Below are positions 53,869 through 63,129 of a stretch of DNA of 64,000 bases, piece after piece; the stretch's first letter is position 1, and each line of letters begins with the position of its first letter. The DNA is from Sphaerotilus mobilis (GTDB lineage Bacteria > Pseudomonadota > Gammaproteobacteria > Burkholderiales > Burkholderiaceae_C). The stretch covers positions 496,001 through 560,000 of the forward strand of contig NZ_SGWV01000011.1 of the NCBI RefSeq assembly GCF_004216565.1, given 5' to 3'. Made by a program: the position numbers and the translations under genes. The notes under the pieces are model-generated. The model searched no databases. It was not told where the DNA came from and was given only the letters and a program-made list of their open reading frames with translations.

Positions 53869-55017
53869 ATGCCTGCCGTCGAATCATCCGGTCGCTGGCG
53901 CGATCCGGCCGAGGCCGTGTTGCTGCCGGTGCTGGCGCTGCTGGGTGCCCTGCTGGCCTTCGGCGTGTTTGTCTGGCTGTCTGGCCAGAGCGCGCTGGAG
54001 GCCTGGAAGCTGCTGTTCCTGGGGGCTTTCGGCGACAGCTTCTCGTGGCAGAACACGCTGCAGCGGGCCGCCCCGCTGATGCTGACCGCATTGGCCGTGG
54101 CCCTGCCGGCGCAGGCCGGCCTGACGGTGATCGGCGGCGAGGGCGCGCTCGTGCTCGGTGCCCTGGCCGCTGCAGCCTTGCCCTATGCCTTTCCCGCGCT
54201 GGCCGGCACCGGCGGCACCGCCGTGATGCTGCTGGTCGGTGCGATGGCCGGCGCGGCCTGGGTCGCGCTGGCGGGTTGGCTGCGGCAGGGTCGGGGCGTC
54301 AACGAGACCATCTCCAGCCTGCTGCTGGCCTATCTGGCCATTGCCGTGTTCAAGCACCTGGTCGAAGGCCCGCTGCGTGATCCGGCCAGCCTGAACAAGC
54401 CGTCGACCCGGCCGGTGGCCGAGACGCTGCGCATCGGCGGCATGCCCTGGGACGGCGTGCCCACCGATGTGCACTGGGGCCTGGCCTGGGGCGTGGGCCT
54501 GTGCGTGGCGGCGGGCATCTGGCTGAGCTTCACCGCATCGGGCTTTGCGATGCGCGTCGTCGGCGGCAACTTGCGCACCGCCCGTGGCGTCGGCCTGCCG
54601 GCGCTGGCGCTGATCCTGCTGGCCTGCGGCCTGGGCGGCGCGGCGGCCGGCCTGGCCGGTGCCATCGAGGTCATGGCGGTGCACACCTCGGCCAATGCCT
54701 CGCTGATCGCCGGGCTGGGCTACACCGGCATCCTGGTGGCCTTCGTGGCGCGCCACAACCCCTGGGCCATCCCGCCGGTCGCCATCTTGTTTGGCGGCTT
54801 TGGTGCGGCTGGCAGCTTGCTGCAGCGCCGGCTGGGCCTGCCCGATGCGTCGGTGCTGGTGCTGCAGGGCTTTGCCTTTGTGCTGATCCTGGCGGCGGAA
54901 GCGGGTCGGGGCCGGCTGCTGGCGGCCCGCGCCGCCAAGGCCAAGGCCACGCAGCCCCCGGCCACAGGCTCATCGAATGAGCCTGTGGCGGTGGCGATGC
55001 CGGCCATCCCGACCTGA
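53869..55017 (+). CDS. ABC transporter permease 1 (BMP-associated)
   Basis: A 382-residue permease with eight to ten helices and the family segment RVVGGNLRTARGVGLPALAL plus YTGILVAFVARHNPWAIPP. It begins at an ATG with GGAGGG just upstream, 52 bp after the BMP stop. The last 45 residues form a cytoplasmic tail with TGSSNEPV encoded by a perfect palindrome (54962-54988), suggesting a late-added repeat element. It pairs with the next permease. Confidence 0.9.
   Translation: MPAVESSGRWRDPAEAVLLPVLALLGALLAFGVFVWLSGQSALEAWKLLFLGAFGDSFSWQNTLQRAAPLMLTALAVALPAQAGLTVIGGEGALVLGALAAAALPYAFPALAGTGGTAVMLLVGAMAGAAWVALAGWLRQGRGVNETISSLLLAYLAIAVFKHLVEGPLRDPASLNKPSTRPVAETLRIGGMPWDGVPTDVHWGLAWGVGLCVAAGIWLSFTASGFAMRVVGGNLRTARGVGLPALALILLACGLGGAAAGLAGAIEVMAVHTSANASLIAGLGYTGILVAFVARHNPWAIPPVAILFGGFGAAGSLLQRRLGLPDASVLVLQGFAFVLILAAEAGRGRLLAARAAKAKATQPPATGSSNEPVAVAMPAIPT
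54962..54988. repeat. Perfect palindromic repeat (CGA loop) in the permease tail
   Basis: Arms 54962-54973 and 54977-54988 (CCACAGGCTCAT and ATGAGCCTGTGG) pair around CGA. The core GGCTCATCGNNNGAGCCTGT recurs at 56740-56759 and, with one change, at 20800-20819 and 36349-36368. It encodes GSSNEPV near the protein C-terminus. Confidence 0.65.
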
Positions 55018-55061
55018 ACATCCCGGTTCAGGCCACCAGACCCCTTCCGATCGGAGCCCCC

Positions 55062-55982
55062 ATGGACGCACAAGCCTGGATCGACGTCACGCTGGCGGTG
55101 CTGGGCGGTGCGATCCGTGTCGGCACGCCCTTCCTCTTCGTCAGTCTGGGCGAGTGCCTGACCGAGAAGTCCGGCCGCATCAACCTGGGCCTCGAAGGCG
55201 TGCTGGTGCTGTCGGCCATGGCCGGCTTTGGCGGCAGCTACCTGAGCGGCTCGGCCTGGATCGGCATCGTGCTGGCCGGCTGCGTCGGTGCGCTGTTGGC
55301 GCTGTTGCACGGCCTGCTGTGTTCGCTCGACCGCGTCAGCGACATCGCCACCGGTATCGCGTTGATGCTGTTCGGCTCGGGCCTGGCCTTCTACCTGGGC
55401 AAGCCGCTGATCCAGCCGCAGGCACCGCAGATCCCGGCCTTTGCGCTGGGCGGCTGGAGCGACTCGCCGGCGGTGCAGTCGGCCCTGACCATCAACGCGC
55501 TGTTCCCGCTCGGTGTGCTGCTGGCGGTGCTGCTGCACATCGGCTTGGCGCGCACCCGCTGGGGCTTGCTGGTGCGCATGGTGGGAGACTCCAGCGACGC
55601 GGCGCGGGCGCTGGGCGCGTCGGTGTCCGGCGTGCGCATCGCGGCGACCACGGCCGGCGGCTTCATCGCCGGGCTGGGTGGCGCGTCGCTGTCCTTGTAC
55701 TACCCCGGCAGCTGGAACGAGGGCCTGTCCAGCGGCCAGGGCCTGATCGCGGTGGCGCTGGTCATCTTCGCCCGCTGGCGGCCGCTGGCCTGCCTGGGTG
55801 CCGCGCTGCTGTTTGGTGGCGCCGGGGCCCTCGGGCCGGCGCTGCAGTCGGTTGGCGTGTCGGGCTATTACCACCTGTTCAATGCGGTGCCCTATGCGCT
55901 GACGCTGCTCATCTTGCTGGCCACCTGCTCGCCGCACCGGGCCATCCGGGGCGCACCGGCCGAACTGGGCGCGACCCGCTGA
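55062..55982 (+). CDS. ABC transporter permease 2 (BMP-associated)
   Basis: A 306-residue permease with eight to nine helices. It carries GECLTEKSGRINLGLEGVLV, the hallmark of the BMP/simple-sugar ABC permeases, and RVSDIATGIALMLFGSGLAF and MVGDSSDAARALGASVSGVR for contact with the ATPase. It starts 45 bp after permease 1 and the isochorismatase-like gene begins 56 bp after its stop. Confidence 0.9.
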   Translation: MDAQAWIDVTLAVLGGAIRVGTPFLFVSLGECLTEKSGRINLGLEGVLVLSAMAGFGGSYLSGSAWIGIVLAGCVGALLALLHGLLCSLDRVSDIATGIALMLFGSGLAFYLGKPLIQPQAPQIPAFALGGWSDSPAVQSALTINALFPLGVLLAVLLHIGLARTRWGLLVRMVGDSSDAARALGASVSGVRIAATTAGGFIAGLGGASLSLYYPGSWNEGLSSGQGLIAVALVIFARWRPLACLGAALLFGGAGALGPALQSVGVSGYYHLFNAVPYALTLLILLATCSPHRAIRGAPAELGATR

Positions 55983-56037
55983 TCCCCCGGGACGCTGACC
56001 CGCTGTCCTGTTGACCCGCCAACCGGAGTCTCATCCG

Positions 56038-56781
56038 ATGAGCCTGTCCTACCTTGCGTCCCAGCCCTACCCGTGGCCCTTCGACGGCGCGCTGAGCCCG
56101 GCCAACACGGCGCTGGTGGTCATCGACATGCAGACCGACTTCTGCGGCGTCGGCGGCTATGTCGACACCATGGGCTACGACCTGGCCATGACCCGCGCGC
56201 CGATCGCACCGATCGCCCGGCTGCTGGCCGAGGCGCGTCGCACCGGCCTGCATGTCATCCACACCCGCGAGGGCCATCGGCCCGACCTGGCCGACCTGCC
56301 GGCCAACAAGCGCTGGCGCTCGCAGCGCATCGGCGCGGGCATCGGGGATGCGGGGCCGTGTGGCCGCATCCTGGTGCGCGGTGAGCCGGGCTGGGACATC
56401 ATTGCCGAGCTGGCGCCCTGGCCCGGCGAGGTCATCATCGACAAGCCCGGCAAGGGCAGCTTCTGCGCCACCGACCTGGAGCTGATCCTGAACCTGCGCG
56501 GCATCCGCAACCTGGTGCTGACCGGCATCACGACCGATGTGTGCGTGCACACCACGATGCGCGAGGCCAACGACCGTGGCTTTGAATGCGTCATGCTGAC
56601 CGACTGCACCGGCGCGACCGATGCCGGCAATCACGCGGCTGCGATCCGCATGATCCACATGCAGGGCGGCGTGTTTGGCGCCACGGCCGCATCGGACGAC
56701 CTGCTGAAGGTGATGGCCGATTGGCCGTCCTTGCCGATAGGCTCATCGACCGAGCCTGTCATGGCGGGAGCCTCGACATGA
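56038..56781 (+). CDS. Isochorismatase-like cysteine hydrolase 1 (biuret/ureido-type)
   Basis: A 247-residue hydrolase with the Asp-Lys-Cys triad in VVIDMQTDF (Asp30), IDKPGKGSF (Lys136/139) and TTDVCVHTT (Cys169). The insert [14 protein letters not shown] matches the biuret-hydrolase/ureidoacrylate branch of the superfamily. It probably removes an amide from a biuret- or ureido-like compound. It starts at ATG 56038; its stop overlaps the ATPase start by 4 bp. A palindrome-like repeat (56740-56759) encodes GSSTEPV near its C-terminus, as in permease 1. Confidence 0.87.
   Translation: MSLSYLASQPYPWPFDGALSPANTALVVIDMQTDFCGVGGYVDTMGYDLAMTRAPIAPIARLLAEARRTGLHVIHTREGHRPDLADLPANKRWRSQRIGAGIGDAGPCGRILVRGEPGWDIIAELAPWPGEVIIDKPGKGSFCATDLELILNLRGIRNLVLTGITTDVCVHTTMREANDRGFECVMLTDCTGATDAGNHAAAIRMIHMQGGVFGATAASDDLLKVMADWPSLPIGSSTEPVMAGAST
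56740..56759. repeat. Copy of the GGCTCATCGNNNGAGCCTGT repeat
   Basis: AGGCTC and GAGCCT pair around ATCGACC, and with one mismatch the stem extends to nine pairs. It lies 22 bp before the isochorismatase-like stop and encodes GSSTEPV, nearly the same peptide as the copy in permease 1. Confidence 0.6.
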
Positions 56782-58424
56782 CCGCCCCGCTCGACCCGCC
56801 CGACCCGGCCCGTGCGCCCACCGGTGCCCTTGCGCTCGACACCTACCGGTTGACCCGCCGCTTCGGCGCCTTCACCGCGCTGGACGATGTGACGCTGACC
56901 GTGCGCCCCGGCACCGTGCACGCCCTGCTGGGCGAGAACGGCGCGGGCAAGAGCACGTTGGTCAAGTGTGTCGTCGGCTATCAATTGCCGAGCGCTGGCA
57001 GCGTGCTGATCGATGGTCGTGAGCAGGCCATCACCTCGCCGACGGTGGCCCGTGCGCTCGGCATCGGCATGGTCTACCAGCACTTCACCGTCGTGCCGGG
57101 CATGACGGTGGCCGAGAACCTGCTGCTGGCCCGTGGCACCTTGCCAGCCTGGATCGACTGGAAGGCCGTCAAGCGCGAGCTGTCGGCCTTTCTGGAGACG
57201 ACGCCCTTCCGGCTGGACCTGGACGCCACGCCGGCCGACCTGTCGGCCGGCGAGAAGCAGAAGCTGGAGATCCTCAAGCAGCTCTACCTCCGGCCGCGCC
57301 TGCTGATCCTCGACGAGCCGACCTCGGTGCTGACGCCGCAGGAGGCCGATGAGGTGCTGGGGGCGCTGCGCGAGCGGGCCCATGCGGGCGACTGCAGCAT
57401 CGTCATGATCACGCACAAGTTCCGCGAGGTCATTGCCTATGCCGATGACGTCAGCGTGTTGCGGCGAGGCCGGCTGATCCACACCGGTGCGGTCGCCGAC
57501 ACGACGCCGCAGAAGCTGGCCGAGGCCATGGTGGGTGGCGGGGCGAGCGACGAGCTGGCGGCCGAGGTCGCCGCCGAGATCCGTGAGGAGCTGGCTCACG
57601 ACATGAGCCCGCAGACGTCCGCTGCCGGGTCTCCCGTCCCGAGCGGTCCGGCACGCCTGCAGATCCGCGGCCTGAAGGTCATGGGCGACCGGGGCGAGCC
57701 CTCCGTCCAGGACTTCGACCTGGAGGCCCATGCCGGCGAGATCGTCGGCGTGGCCGGGGTTTCCGGCAATGGCCAGCGCGAGCTGATGGAGGCGCTGGTC
57801 GGCCAGCGACCGCGTGCGGCCGGCACCGTCACCGTCTCGGGCGAGGCCTATGCCGCACGGCGGGCGCAGAACCGCCGGTTGAAGGTCCGCAGCCTGCCCG
57901 AGGAACCCTTGCGCAATGCCTGCGTCGGTCACCTCAGCGTGGCGCAGAACATGGCGCTGCGCAGCTTCGACGCGCCCGAATACGCCCGTGGCGGCTGGGT
58001 CCGCTGGGGCCGATTGAGGGCCCGGGCCCGCGCCTGGATCGCCGAGTACGGCGTCAAGACCCGGGGCGAGGACGCGCCGATCCGCACGCTCTCGGGCGGC
58101 AATGTGCAGCGCGCCGTGCTGGCGCGTGAACTGGGCGAGCTGGCCGACCTGCTGCTGGTGGCCAACCCGGTGTTCGGGCTGGACTTCGCGGCCGTGGCCG
58201 AGATCCACACCCGCTTGCGCGCCGCCCGCGACGGCGGCACCGCCGTGCTGCTGGTCAGCGAGGACCTTGATGAGCTGCTCGCCCTGTCCGACCGCATCGT
58301 GGTGATGAGCGAAGGCCGCATCGTGTTTGGCTGCGCGGCGGCGGATGCGGACCGGCACACGCTCGGGGCGCACATGGGTGGACATGCGGCCGGGCATGGC
58401 ACGGAACATCCGGAGGCGACATGA
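56778..58424 (+). CDS. ABC transporter ATP-binding protein, double NBD (BMP/nucleoside type)
   Basis: A 548-residue protein of two fused ATPase domains. NBD1 has Walker [10 protein letters not shown], signature [12 protein letters not shown] and Walker [17 protein letters not shown]2 has a P-loop replaced by [10 protein letters not shown], as is normal for this family, a signature [14 protein letters not shown], and a Walker B-like [12 protein letters not shown] in which the usual PTRGLD is altered. It powers the importer of the two permeases. It overlaps the genes on both sides by 4 bp (ATGA), so the two hydrolases and the ATPase are coupled. Confidence 0.92.
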   Translation: MTAPLDPPDPARAPTGALALDTYRLTRRFGAFTALDDVTLTVRPGTVHALLGENGAGKSTLVKCVVGYQLPSAGSVLIDGREQAITSPTVARALGIGMVYQHFTVVPGMTVAENLLLARGTLPAWIDWKAVKRELSAFLETTPFRLDLDATPADLSAGEKQKLEILKQLYLRPRLLILDEPTSVLTPQEADEVLGALRERAHAGDCSIVMITHKFREVIAYADDVSVLRRGRLIHTGAVADTTPQKLAEAMVGGGASDELAAEVAAEIREELAHDMSPQTSAAGSPVPSGPARLQIRGLKVMGDRGEPSVQDFDLEAHAGEIVGVAGVSGNGQRELMEALVGQRPRAAGTVTVSGEAYAARRAQNRRLKVRSLPEEPLRNACVGHLSVAQNMALRSFDAPEYARGGWVRWGRLRARARAWIAEYGVKTRGEDAPIRTLSGGNVQRAVLARELGELADLLLVANPVFGLDFAAVAEIHTRLRAARDGGTAVLLVSEDLDELLALSDRIVVMSEGRIVFGCAAADADRHTLGAHMGGHAAGHGTEHPEAT

Positions 58425-59101
58425 GCAGCACCACCTTCCAGCTGGCCGCACGTCCTTTTGCGATGACCTTGGCCGGCGCCGGTGGCACCGCGCTGGTCGT
58501 CATCGACATGCAGCGCGACTTTGTCGAGCCCGGCGGCTTTGGCGCCTCGCTGGGCAATGACGTGAGCCTGCTGCACGCCGCCATCGAACCCATCGCCGAC
58601 CTGCTGGCGGCCTGGCGTTCGCGCGGTTGGCCGATCGTGCACACCCGCGAATGCCATCGCCCGGACCTGAGCGACTGCCCAGACGCCAAGCTCGGCCGCG
58701 GCGACCCCAGCCTGCGGATCGGCGAATCCGGACCGATGGGTCGTCTGCTGATCGCCGGTGAGCCCGGCGCGGACATCATCCCGGCGCTGTACCCGCAGCC
58801 CGGCGAGTGGGTCATCGACAAGCCGGGCAAGGGCATGTTCTGGGCCACCGGCCTGCATGAGCGGCTGCAGGCGGCCGGCATCACGCACCTCGTCTTCACG
58901 GGGGTCACGACCGAGGTCTGCGTGCAGACCTCGATGCGCGAGGCCAACGACCGGGGCTACGACAGCGTCATCGTCGAGGACGCGACCGAGAGCTACTTCC
59001 CGGCCTACAAGCGCGCCGCCATCGAGATGATCACAGCCCAGGGCGCCATCGTTGGCTGGAGCACCGACAGCGCCACGCTGTTGCGGGCCTTGCCGGGCTG
59101 A
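58421..59101 (+). CDS. Isochorismatase-like cysteine hydrolase 2 (biuret-hydrolase-like)
   Basis: A 226-residue paralogue of hydrolase 1: Asp29 in VVIDMQRDF, Lys134/137 in IDKPGKGMF and Cys167 in [26 protein letters not shown] is closer than in hydrolase 1 to the BiuH/triuret-hydrolase pattern. It may act on the next intermediate in a chain, for example triuret to biuret or biuret to allophanate. It is the last gene of the operon and starts inside the ATPase stop (ATGA). Confidence 0.87.
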   Translation: MSSTTFQLAARPFAMTLAGAGGTALVVIDMQRDFVEPGGFGASLGNDVSLLHAAIEPIADLLAAWRSRGWPIVHTRECHRPDLSDCPDAKLGRGDPSLRIGESGPMGRLLIAGEPGADIIPALYPQPGEWVIDKPGKGMFWATGLHERLQAAGITHLVFTGVTTEVCVQTSMREANDRGYDSVIVEDATESYFPAYKRAAIEMITAQGAIVGWSTDSATLLRALPG

Positions 59102-59113
59102 AGCGCAAGCGTC

Positions 59114-59542
59114 TCAGGGCTGGGTCGGCTTGACCATCGGCCAGCCACGCTGGGCCCAGCCGCTCATGCCGCCGTCGACGTAGCGCACGTTGCCGTAGCC
59201 ACCGCGCTCGCGCAGCGCCTTGAGCACGCTGCTGGAGCGGTTCTGGGTGTTGCAGATCAGCAGGACCGGTCTCGACGGATCGTTGGGGATCTCCGCCAGC
59301 CGACGGCCGAGTTGGCGCATCGGCAACAGCTGCGCACCGGCTGCCACGCCGGTGGCGTGTTCCTGCGGCTCGCGGATGTCGATCAGCACCGCGCGACCCG
59401 CCTCGAACTCGGCCCGCGCGGTCTCCAGGCTGACGTGGTTCGCGTCGTCGGCCGCCTGGCTGCAGGCGGCAAATCCCCAACCCAGCGTGGCGGTCAGGAT
59501 CAACAAGGTGCGACGGCGGGGCTGCGGGTTCGGCGTGGTCAT
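59114..59542 (-). CDS. Rhodanese-like domain lipoprotein
   Basis: A 142-residue protein with a lipobox-like FAAC (Cys27) after a short signal containing an Arg triplet, then a single rhodanese domain: SLETARAEFEAGRAVLIDIRE and the active loop LLICNTQNRSSSVLKAL with the catalytic Cys. It would transfer sulfane sulfur or bind thiols at the periplasmic face. It converges on the isochorismatase gene with 12 bp between stops. Confidence 0.86.
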   Translation of the reverse strand: MTTPNPQPRRRTLLILTATLGWGFAACSQAADDANHVSLETARAEFEAGRAVLIDIREPQEHATGVAAGAQLLPMRQLGRRLAEIPNDPSRPVLLICNTQNRSSSVLKALRERGGYGNVRYVDGGMSGWAQRGWPMVKPTQP

Positions 59543-59649
59543 GGGTGGCTTCGGAGGTGATTCATCAGTCTATGCTGATGGATGCAAGTTCGTCCACCGT
59601 CCACCGTCCACCGTCCGGCTCTTCAGGCTCTTCAGGCGCATCAGGCGCA

Positions 59650-60948
59650 TCAGGCGCTGAACAGCGCCTCGCAGCGCTCGCGCAGACCGGTCGGCACCTT
59701 GCCGGTGACGGCCAGTGCGACCGGCTGCGCCAGCAACCCTGCGAAGCAGGCCCGCACCGCCTCGGCATCGACCGCCTCGATGGCCGCACGTGTGTCGGCC
59801 GCGCTGCGCACGCGGCCCAGCACGAACAGGTCGATGGCGGCGTCCTCCAGCCGACGCAGCGGCCGCTCCAGCGCGTGCAACTGGCGCACCACCAGCTGCT
59901 TGCGGGCGCGCTCCAGGTCGACCGGCTCGATGCGGGTGGCCTGCAGGCGCAGCAGCCGCATCGTCTCGGCCAGGAACTCGGCCAGCTGGTCCGAACCCGT
60001 GGCGGCCTCGATCACGAACTGGCTGCCCAGCTCCAGCGGGTCGGCATTGGCGCTGACGTGGTAGGCCAGCCCGCGGCGCTCGCGCAGCTCGTCGAGCAGC
60101 GGCGAGCTCATGCCCTCGCCGAACACCGCCGCCGCGACCTGGGCGGTGGCGTCCTGCGTGGCCAGTGCCGGTGCCGGCCAGCCCATCACCAGCTGGCTCT
60201 GGCTGCTGCCGCTGTGGCGCTTGATGCGGATGCCGCCGCGCCAGGTCGGCGGCTCGACCGTGTTGGGCGTGCCTTCGGGCAGGTGGCCGAAGGCCGCTGC
60301 GACGGCGGCGCGGACCTCCTCGGGCGGCATCGGCCCGGCCACCGCGACGATCAGGTTGCAGCCGGTGTAGCGCGCCTGCACATGCGCGATCAGCGTGTCG
60401 CGGTCGAAGCGTTCGATGTTGCGGCGCGTGCCGATCACCGGCCGGGCAAAGGGGTGCAGGCCGTAGCAGGCGCCATCGAACAGGCGGTAGGCGACGGCGT
60501 AGGCGTCGTCCTCCAGATCGGTCAGCTCATGCAGGATGACCTGACGCTCGCGCTCCAGCTCGGCGGCCGGGAAGGTCGGCTTGAGCACCAGGTCGGCCAG
60601 CATGTCGATGAAGGCGTGCGTGTCGGCCGCAAGCCCGCGCATCTGGTAGGCGGTGTGGTCGCGGTCGGTGTGGGCGTTGACCTCGGCACCCAGGCGCTCG
60701 GCGTCCAGGTTGATCTGCTGGCAGTTGCGCGCGACCGTGCCCTTGAAGGCCATGTGTTCGATCACATGGCTGATGCCGTTGAGCGTGGCCCGCTCATGCT
60801 GGCTGCCACTGCGCACGAAGACGCTGACGCTGGCACCGGCGGCGGCGGGCTGGTGGATGGTCACCGCGCGCACGCCGTTGGGCAGGCGGTGCACGGTGGT
60901 GTCGTCGATCTGGACGGTGTGGGCGGCGTTCGAGGAGGTGGAGGGCAT
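59650..60948 (-). CDS. M16-family (pitrilysin/insulinase) zinc peptidase
   Basis: A 432-residue protease with the inverted zinc motif HVIEH plus downstream Glu in ERERQVILHELTDLEDD, and the second-domain R/Y segment ERRGLAYHVSANAD. It resembles the processing-peptidase/YmxG-type M16B proteins. Start at ATG 60948; an in-frame ATG at 61001 overlaps the rlpA stop. It sits after rlpA on the same strand. The substrate is unknown, likely an envelope protein or peptide. Confidence 0.9.
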   Translation of the reverse strand: MPSTSSNAAHTVQIDDTTVHRLPNGVRAVTIHQPAAAGASVSVFVRSGSQHERATLNGISHVIEHMAFKGTVARNCQQINLDAERLGAEVNAHTDRDHTAYQMRGLAADTHAFIDMLADLVLKPTFPAAELERERQVILHELTDLEDDAYAVAYRLFDGACYGLHPFARPVIGTRRNIERFDRDTLIAHVQARYTGCNLIVAVAGPMPPEEVRAAVAAAFGHLPEGTPNTVEPPTWRGGIRIKRHSGSSQSQLVMGWPAPALATQDATAQVAAAVFGEGMSSPLLDELRERRGLAYHVSANADPLELGSQFVIEAATGSDQLAEFLAETMRLLRLQATRIEPVDLERARKQLVVRQLHALERPLRRLEDAAIDLFVLGRVRSAADTRAAIEAVDAEAVRACFAGLLAQPVALAVTGKVPTGLRERCEALFSA

Positions 60949-60998
60949 CGCAGGGGCAGGGGATCGGGTCAGGTCAGGTCGGTTCTGGCAGGACGGCA

Positions 60999-62261
60999 TC
61001 AACGCCGCTCGACCAGCATCGGCACCAGCTGCAGCTGGCCGCGCAGGCGCTCGGCGGCGGCCTGGGCCTCGGCCTTGCTGGGGAAGGGACCGGCCTGCAA
61101 CTTGTTGAGCGATTGCTCGCGGAACAGCGTCATCAGCGGCGCCAGCCAGTCGGCCTCGCCGCTGAGCTTGCGCTGGAACTGGGCCGCACCCTCGGCCGCC
61201 TTGAAGGCGCCGAGCTGCAGCCACCAGCCGCGCGCGGCCTGGGTGCCAGCGCGCTCCTGCGGCATCACCTCGGCCGGCGTGGCCTGGCGGGCGGCCGGGC
61301 TGGGCTGCGTCTCCCAGGCGGCAGGTGCCACGGCCGGCGCAGCCGTCGCCACCGGTGCAGGGATCAGGGCCGGCGCCGGCTCGGGCGCCAGATCCCGGCT
61401 CTGCGAGGCCGCCGGGGCCAGCACCAGGCCGATCGTGGCGGGCGCGGGCGGCGCCACCAGCAGGGGCGCCGCAGCCGGCGTGCTCGATGGGGTCGATGAG
61501 CCCGATGAGATCGATGAGCCCGATGAGCCCGATGGGTTCGACGGGCCCGAGTTCGCGTCCACGACGCGGGCCGGCGCTGCAGCGGTGGCCGAGTTGCCGG
61601 CCCCGTCGCGGCGCCAGCTGCCGGTGCGGATGGCCTCGTGGGTCAGCCGTTCGACCTCGACCGGCGCAACGCCACCGAGCAGGCCCAGCTTCAGCGCGGC
61701 GGTGTAGGACAGGTCGATCACCCGGCCGGCCTTGAACGGACCGCGGTCGTTGATGCGCACGACCACCTCGCGGCCGTTGGCCGGGTTGCGCACGCGGGCA
61801 TAGCTGGGGATGGCGAAGGTGGGGTGCGCCGCCGTCATCGCGTACATGTTGTAGAGCTCGCCGCTGGCGGTCTGACGGCCGTGGAACTTGCGGCCATACC
61901 AGGACGCCAGGCCGCGCTCGACCGCCGCGTCGTCGCCGGTCATCGGCGTGTAGCGGGTGCCGTCGATCTCATAGGGCTTGTTGGGCCCGCCCCGGCGCAG
62001 CGGCTCGACCCGTGGCTCGGCATCGGGCACGCGGTGCAGGTCGGGCGGTGGGTTGGCTTCGGCGCCGTCGCGGCTGCCGTCCCAGGGCGCGATCGGCGGC
62101 ACGGCTTGTGCACCCCTCGCGCCGGACGGGCTGCGCACCGGTGCGCTGCTGCAGGCGGCCAGCACCAGAGTGGCCAGCAGCACGGTGGCCAGTAGCACGG
62201 CGGCGATCGGGCGGCCAGGAGCCGGCGCGGGATCGGTCGTCAGGACGTGTGAGGCGTGCAT
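60999..62261 (-). CDS. rlpA: Septal ring lytic transglycosylase RlpA with SPOR domain
   Basis: A 420-residue lipoprotein. Lipobox LAAC (Cys37) ends the signal. The double-psi beta-barrel has GLASWYGRKFHGRQTASGE, MTAAHPTFAIPSYARV and VVRINDRGPFKAGRVIDLS, with the catalytic Asp/His region of RlpA. A long Pro/Ala/Ser linker, including a repeated SSGSS run (about 61488-61550), leads to a C-terminal SPOR domain (WWLQLGAFKAAEGA, LQAGPFPSKAEAQ) that binds denuded septal glycan. It cleaves such glycans during division. A second RlpA lies 88 bp upstream. Confidence 0.92.
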   Translation of the reverse strand: MHASHVLTTDPAPAPGRPIAAVLLATVLLATLVLAACSSAPVRSPSGARGAQAVPPIAPWDGSRDGAEANPPPDLHRVPDAEPRVEPLRRGGPNKPYEIDGTRYTPMTGDDAAVERGLASWYGRKFHGRQTASGELYNMYAMTAAHPTFAIPSYARVRNPANGREVVVRINDRGPFKAGRVIDLSYTAALKLGLLGGVAPVEVERLTHEAIRTGSWRRDGAGNSATAAAPARVVDANSGPSNPSGSSGSSISSGSSTPSSTPAAAPLLVAPPAPATIGLVLAPAASQSRDLAPEPAPALIPAPVATAAPAVAPAAWETQPSPAARQATPAEVMPQERAGTQAARGWWLQLGAFKAAEGAAQFQRKLSGEADWLAPLMTLFREQSLNKLQAGPFPSKAEAQAAAERLRGQLQLVPMLVERR

Positions 62262-62349
62262 GGCGCGGATGTTCGCCCAAAACCCGTCACACCCCGGGCC
62301 TTGACCCTGACTCCGGGTGGTCGCGCGTCTGCAGGGCAGACGGCGCGTG

Positions 62350-63129
62350 TCAGGAGGGCTCGTTGCCCCGGTCGCGCCAGCTGCCGGTGCGGATCGCGTC
62401 CGGCGTGATGCGTTCGACGATCACCCGCGCGGTGCCCTTGCCCTTGGCGAAGCCGAGCCGGTGCGCGGCGGTGTACGACAGGTCGATGATCCGGCCGTAT
62501 CGGAACGGCCCGCGGTCGTTGATGCGCACGACCACCGTGCGGCCGTTGGCCGGGTTGTGGACCCGCGCATAGCTTGGGATCGGCAGCGTGGGATGCGCGG
62601 CCGTCATCGCGTGCATGTCGTAGACCTCGCCACCGGCCGTGCGCCGGCCGTGGAACTTGCGGCCGTACCAGGACGCCAGCCCGACCTGACGCAGCGGCGC
62701 GTCCGCCTTGAGCGGCACATGGCTCTCACCGCGCGCGACATAGGGCTTGTTGGGCGCGCCGTCGCGGATGAACTCGATGCGCGGCACGGCGTCCGGCACC
62801 TGACCGAGCCAGGGCGGCGGGTTCGGATGCGGGCCGTCCGGGCCGTCCCAGAGCGGGGTCGATGCCGATGAGCGCGGGATGTGCGGGATGCGCGGGATGC
62901 GTGGGACGCGTGGACCGCGCGGCGCAGCGCCATTGGCGTCGACCGGCGCCGGCAGCGCCGGCCGCACAGCCTGGGCATCGGTGGCCATCTGGCGCTCGGG
63001 CATCGCGGGCTCGGCGGGGCGTGTCAACTGCGGTGGCAGCACCCCCGAACAAGCGGCCAGACCGGCCGTCGCGATCAACAGGGCTGCCAGGCGCAGGCCA
63101 CGTTCGGAGGGGCGAGGGCAGGTCCACAT
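62350..63129 (-). CDS. RlpA-like lipoprotein without SPOR domain
   Basis: A 259-residue paralogue of the downstream RlpA. Lipobox LAAC (Cys27), then a Pro/Arg-rich linker with repeated RIPRIPHIPR units, and a double-psi barrel almost identical in motif order: LASWYGRKFHGRRTAGGE, MTAAHPTLPIPSYARV and VVRINDRGPFRYGRIIDLS. The SPOR domain is absent; it ends 25 residues after the barrel. It may be a transglycosylase with different targeting. Same strand, 88 bp from rlpA. Confidence 0.88.
   Translation of the reverse strand: MWTCPRPSERGLRLAALLIATAGLAACSGVLPPQLTRPAEPAMPERQMATDAQAVRPALPAPVDANGAAPRGPRVPRIPRIPHIPRSSASTPLWDGPDGPHPNPPPWLGQVPDAVPRIEFIRDGAPNKPYVARGESHVPLKADAPLRQVGLASWYGRKFHGRRTAGGEVYDMHAMTAAHPTLPIPSYARVHNPANGRTVVVRINDRGPFRYGRIIDLSYTAAHRLGFAKGKGTARVIVERITPDAIRTGSWRDRGNEPS

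Noticed and set aside
56030-56049. CTCATCCGATGAG at the isochorismatase 1 start as a further copy of the dispersed repeat
   Set aside because: The spacing and left arm differ from the four accepted copies; it could arise from the start codon and its ribosome site.
56631-58451. A 606-codon minus-strand frame opposite the ABC ATPase
   Set aside because: It is antisense to a double-NBD ATPase with complete motifs in domain 1.
59545-61707. A 720-codon + strand frame opposite the M16 peptidase and rlpA
   Set aside because: It overlaps two genes with good motifs and has no domain of its own.
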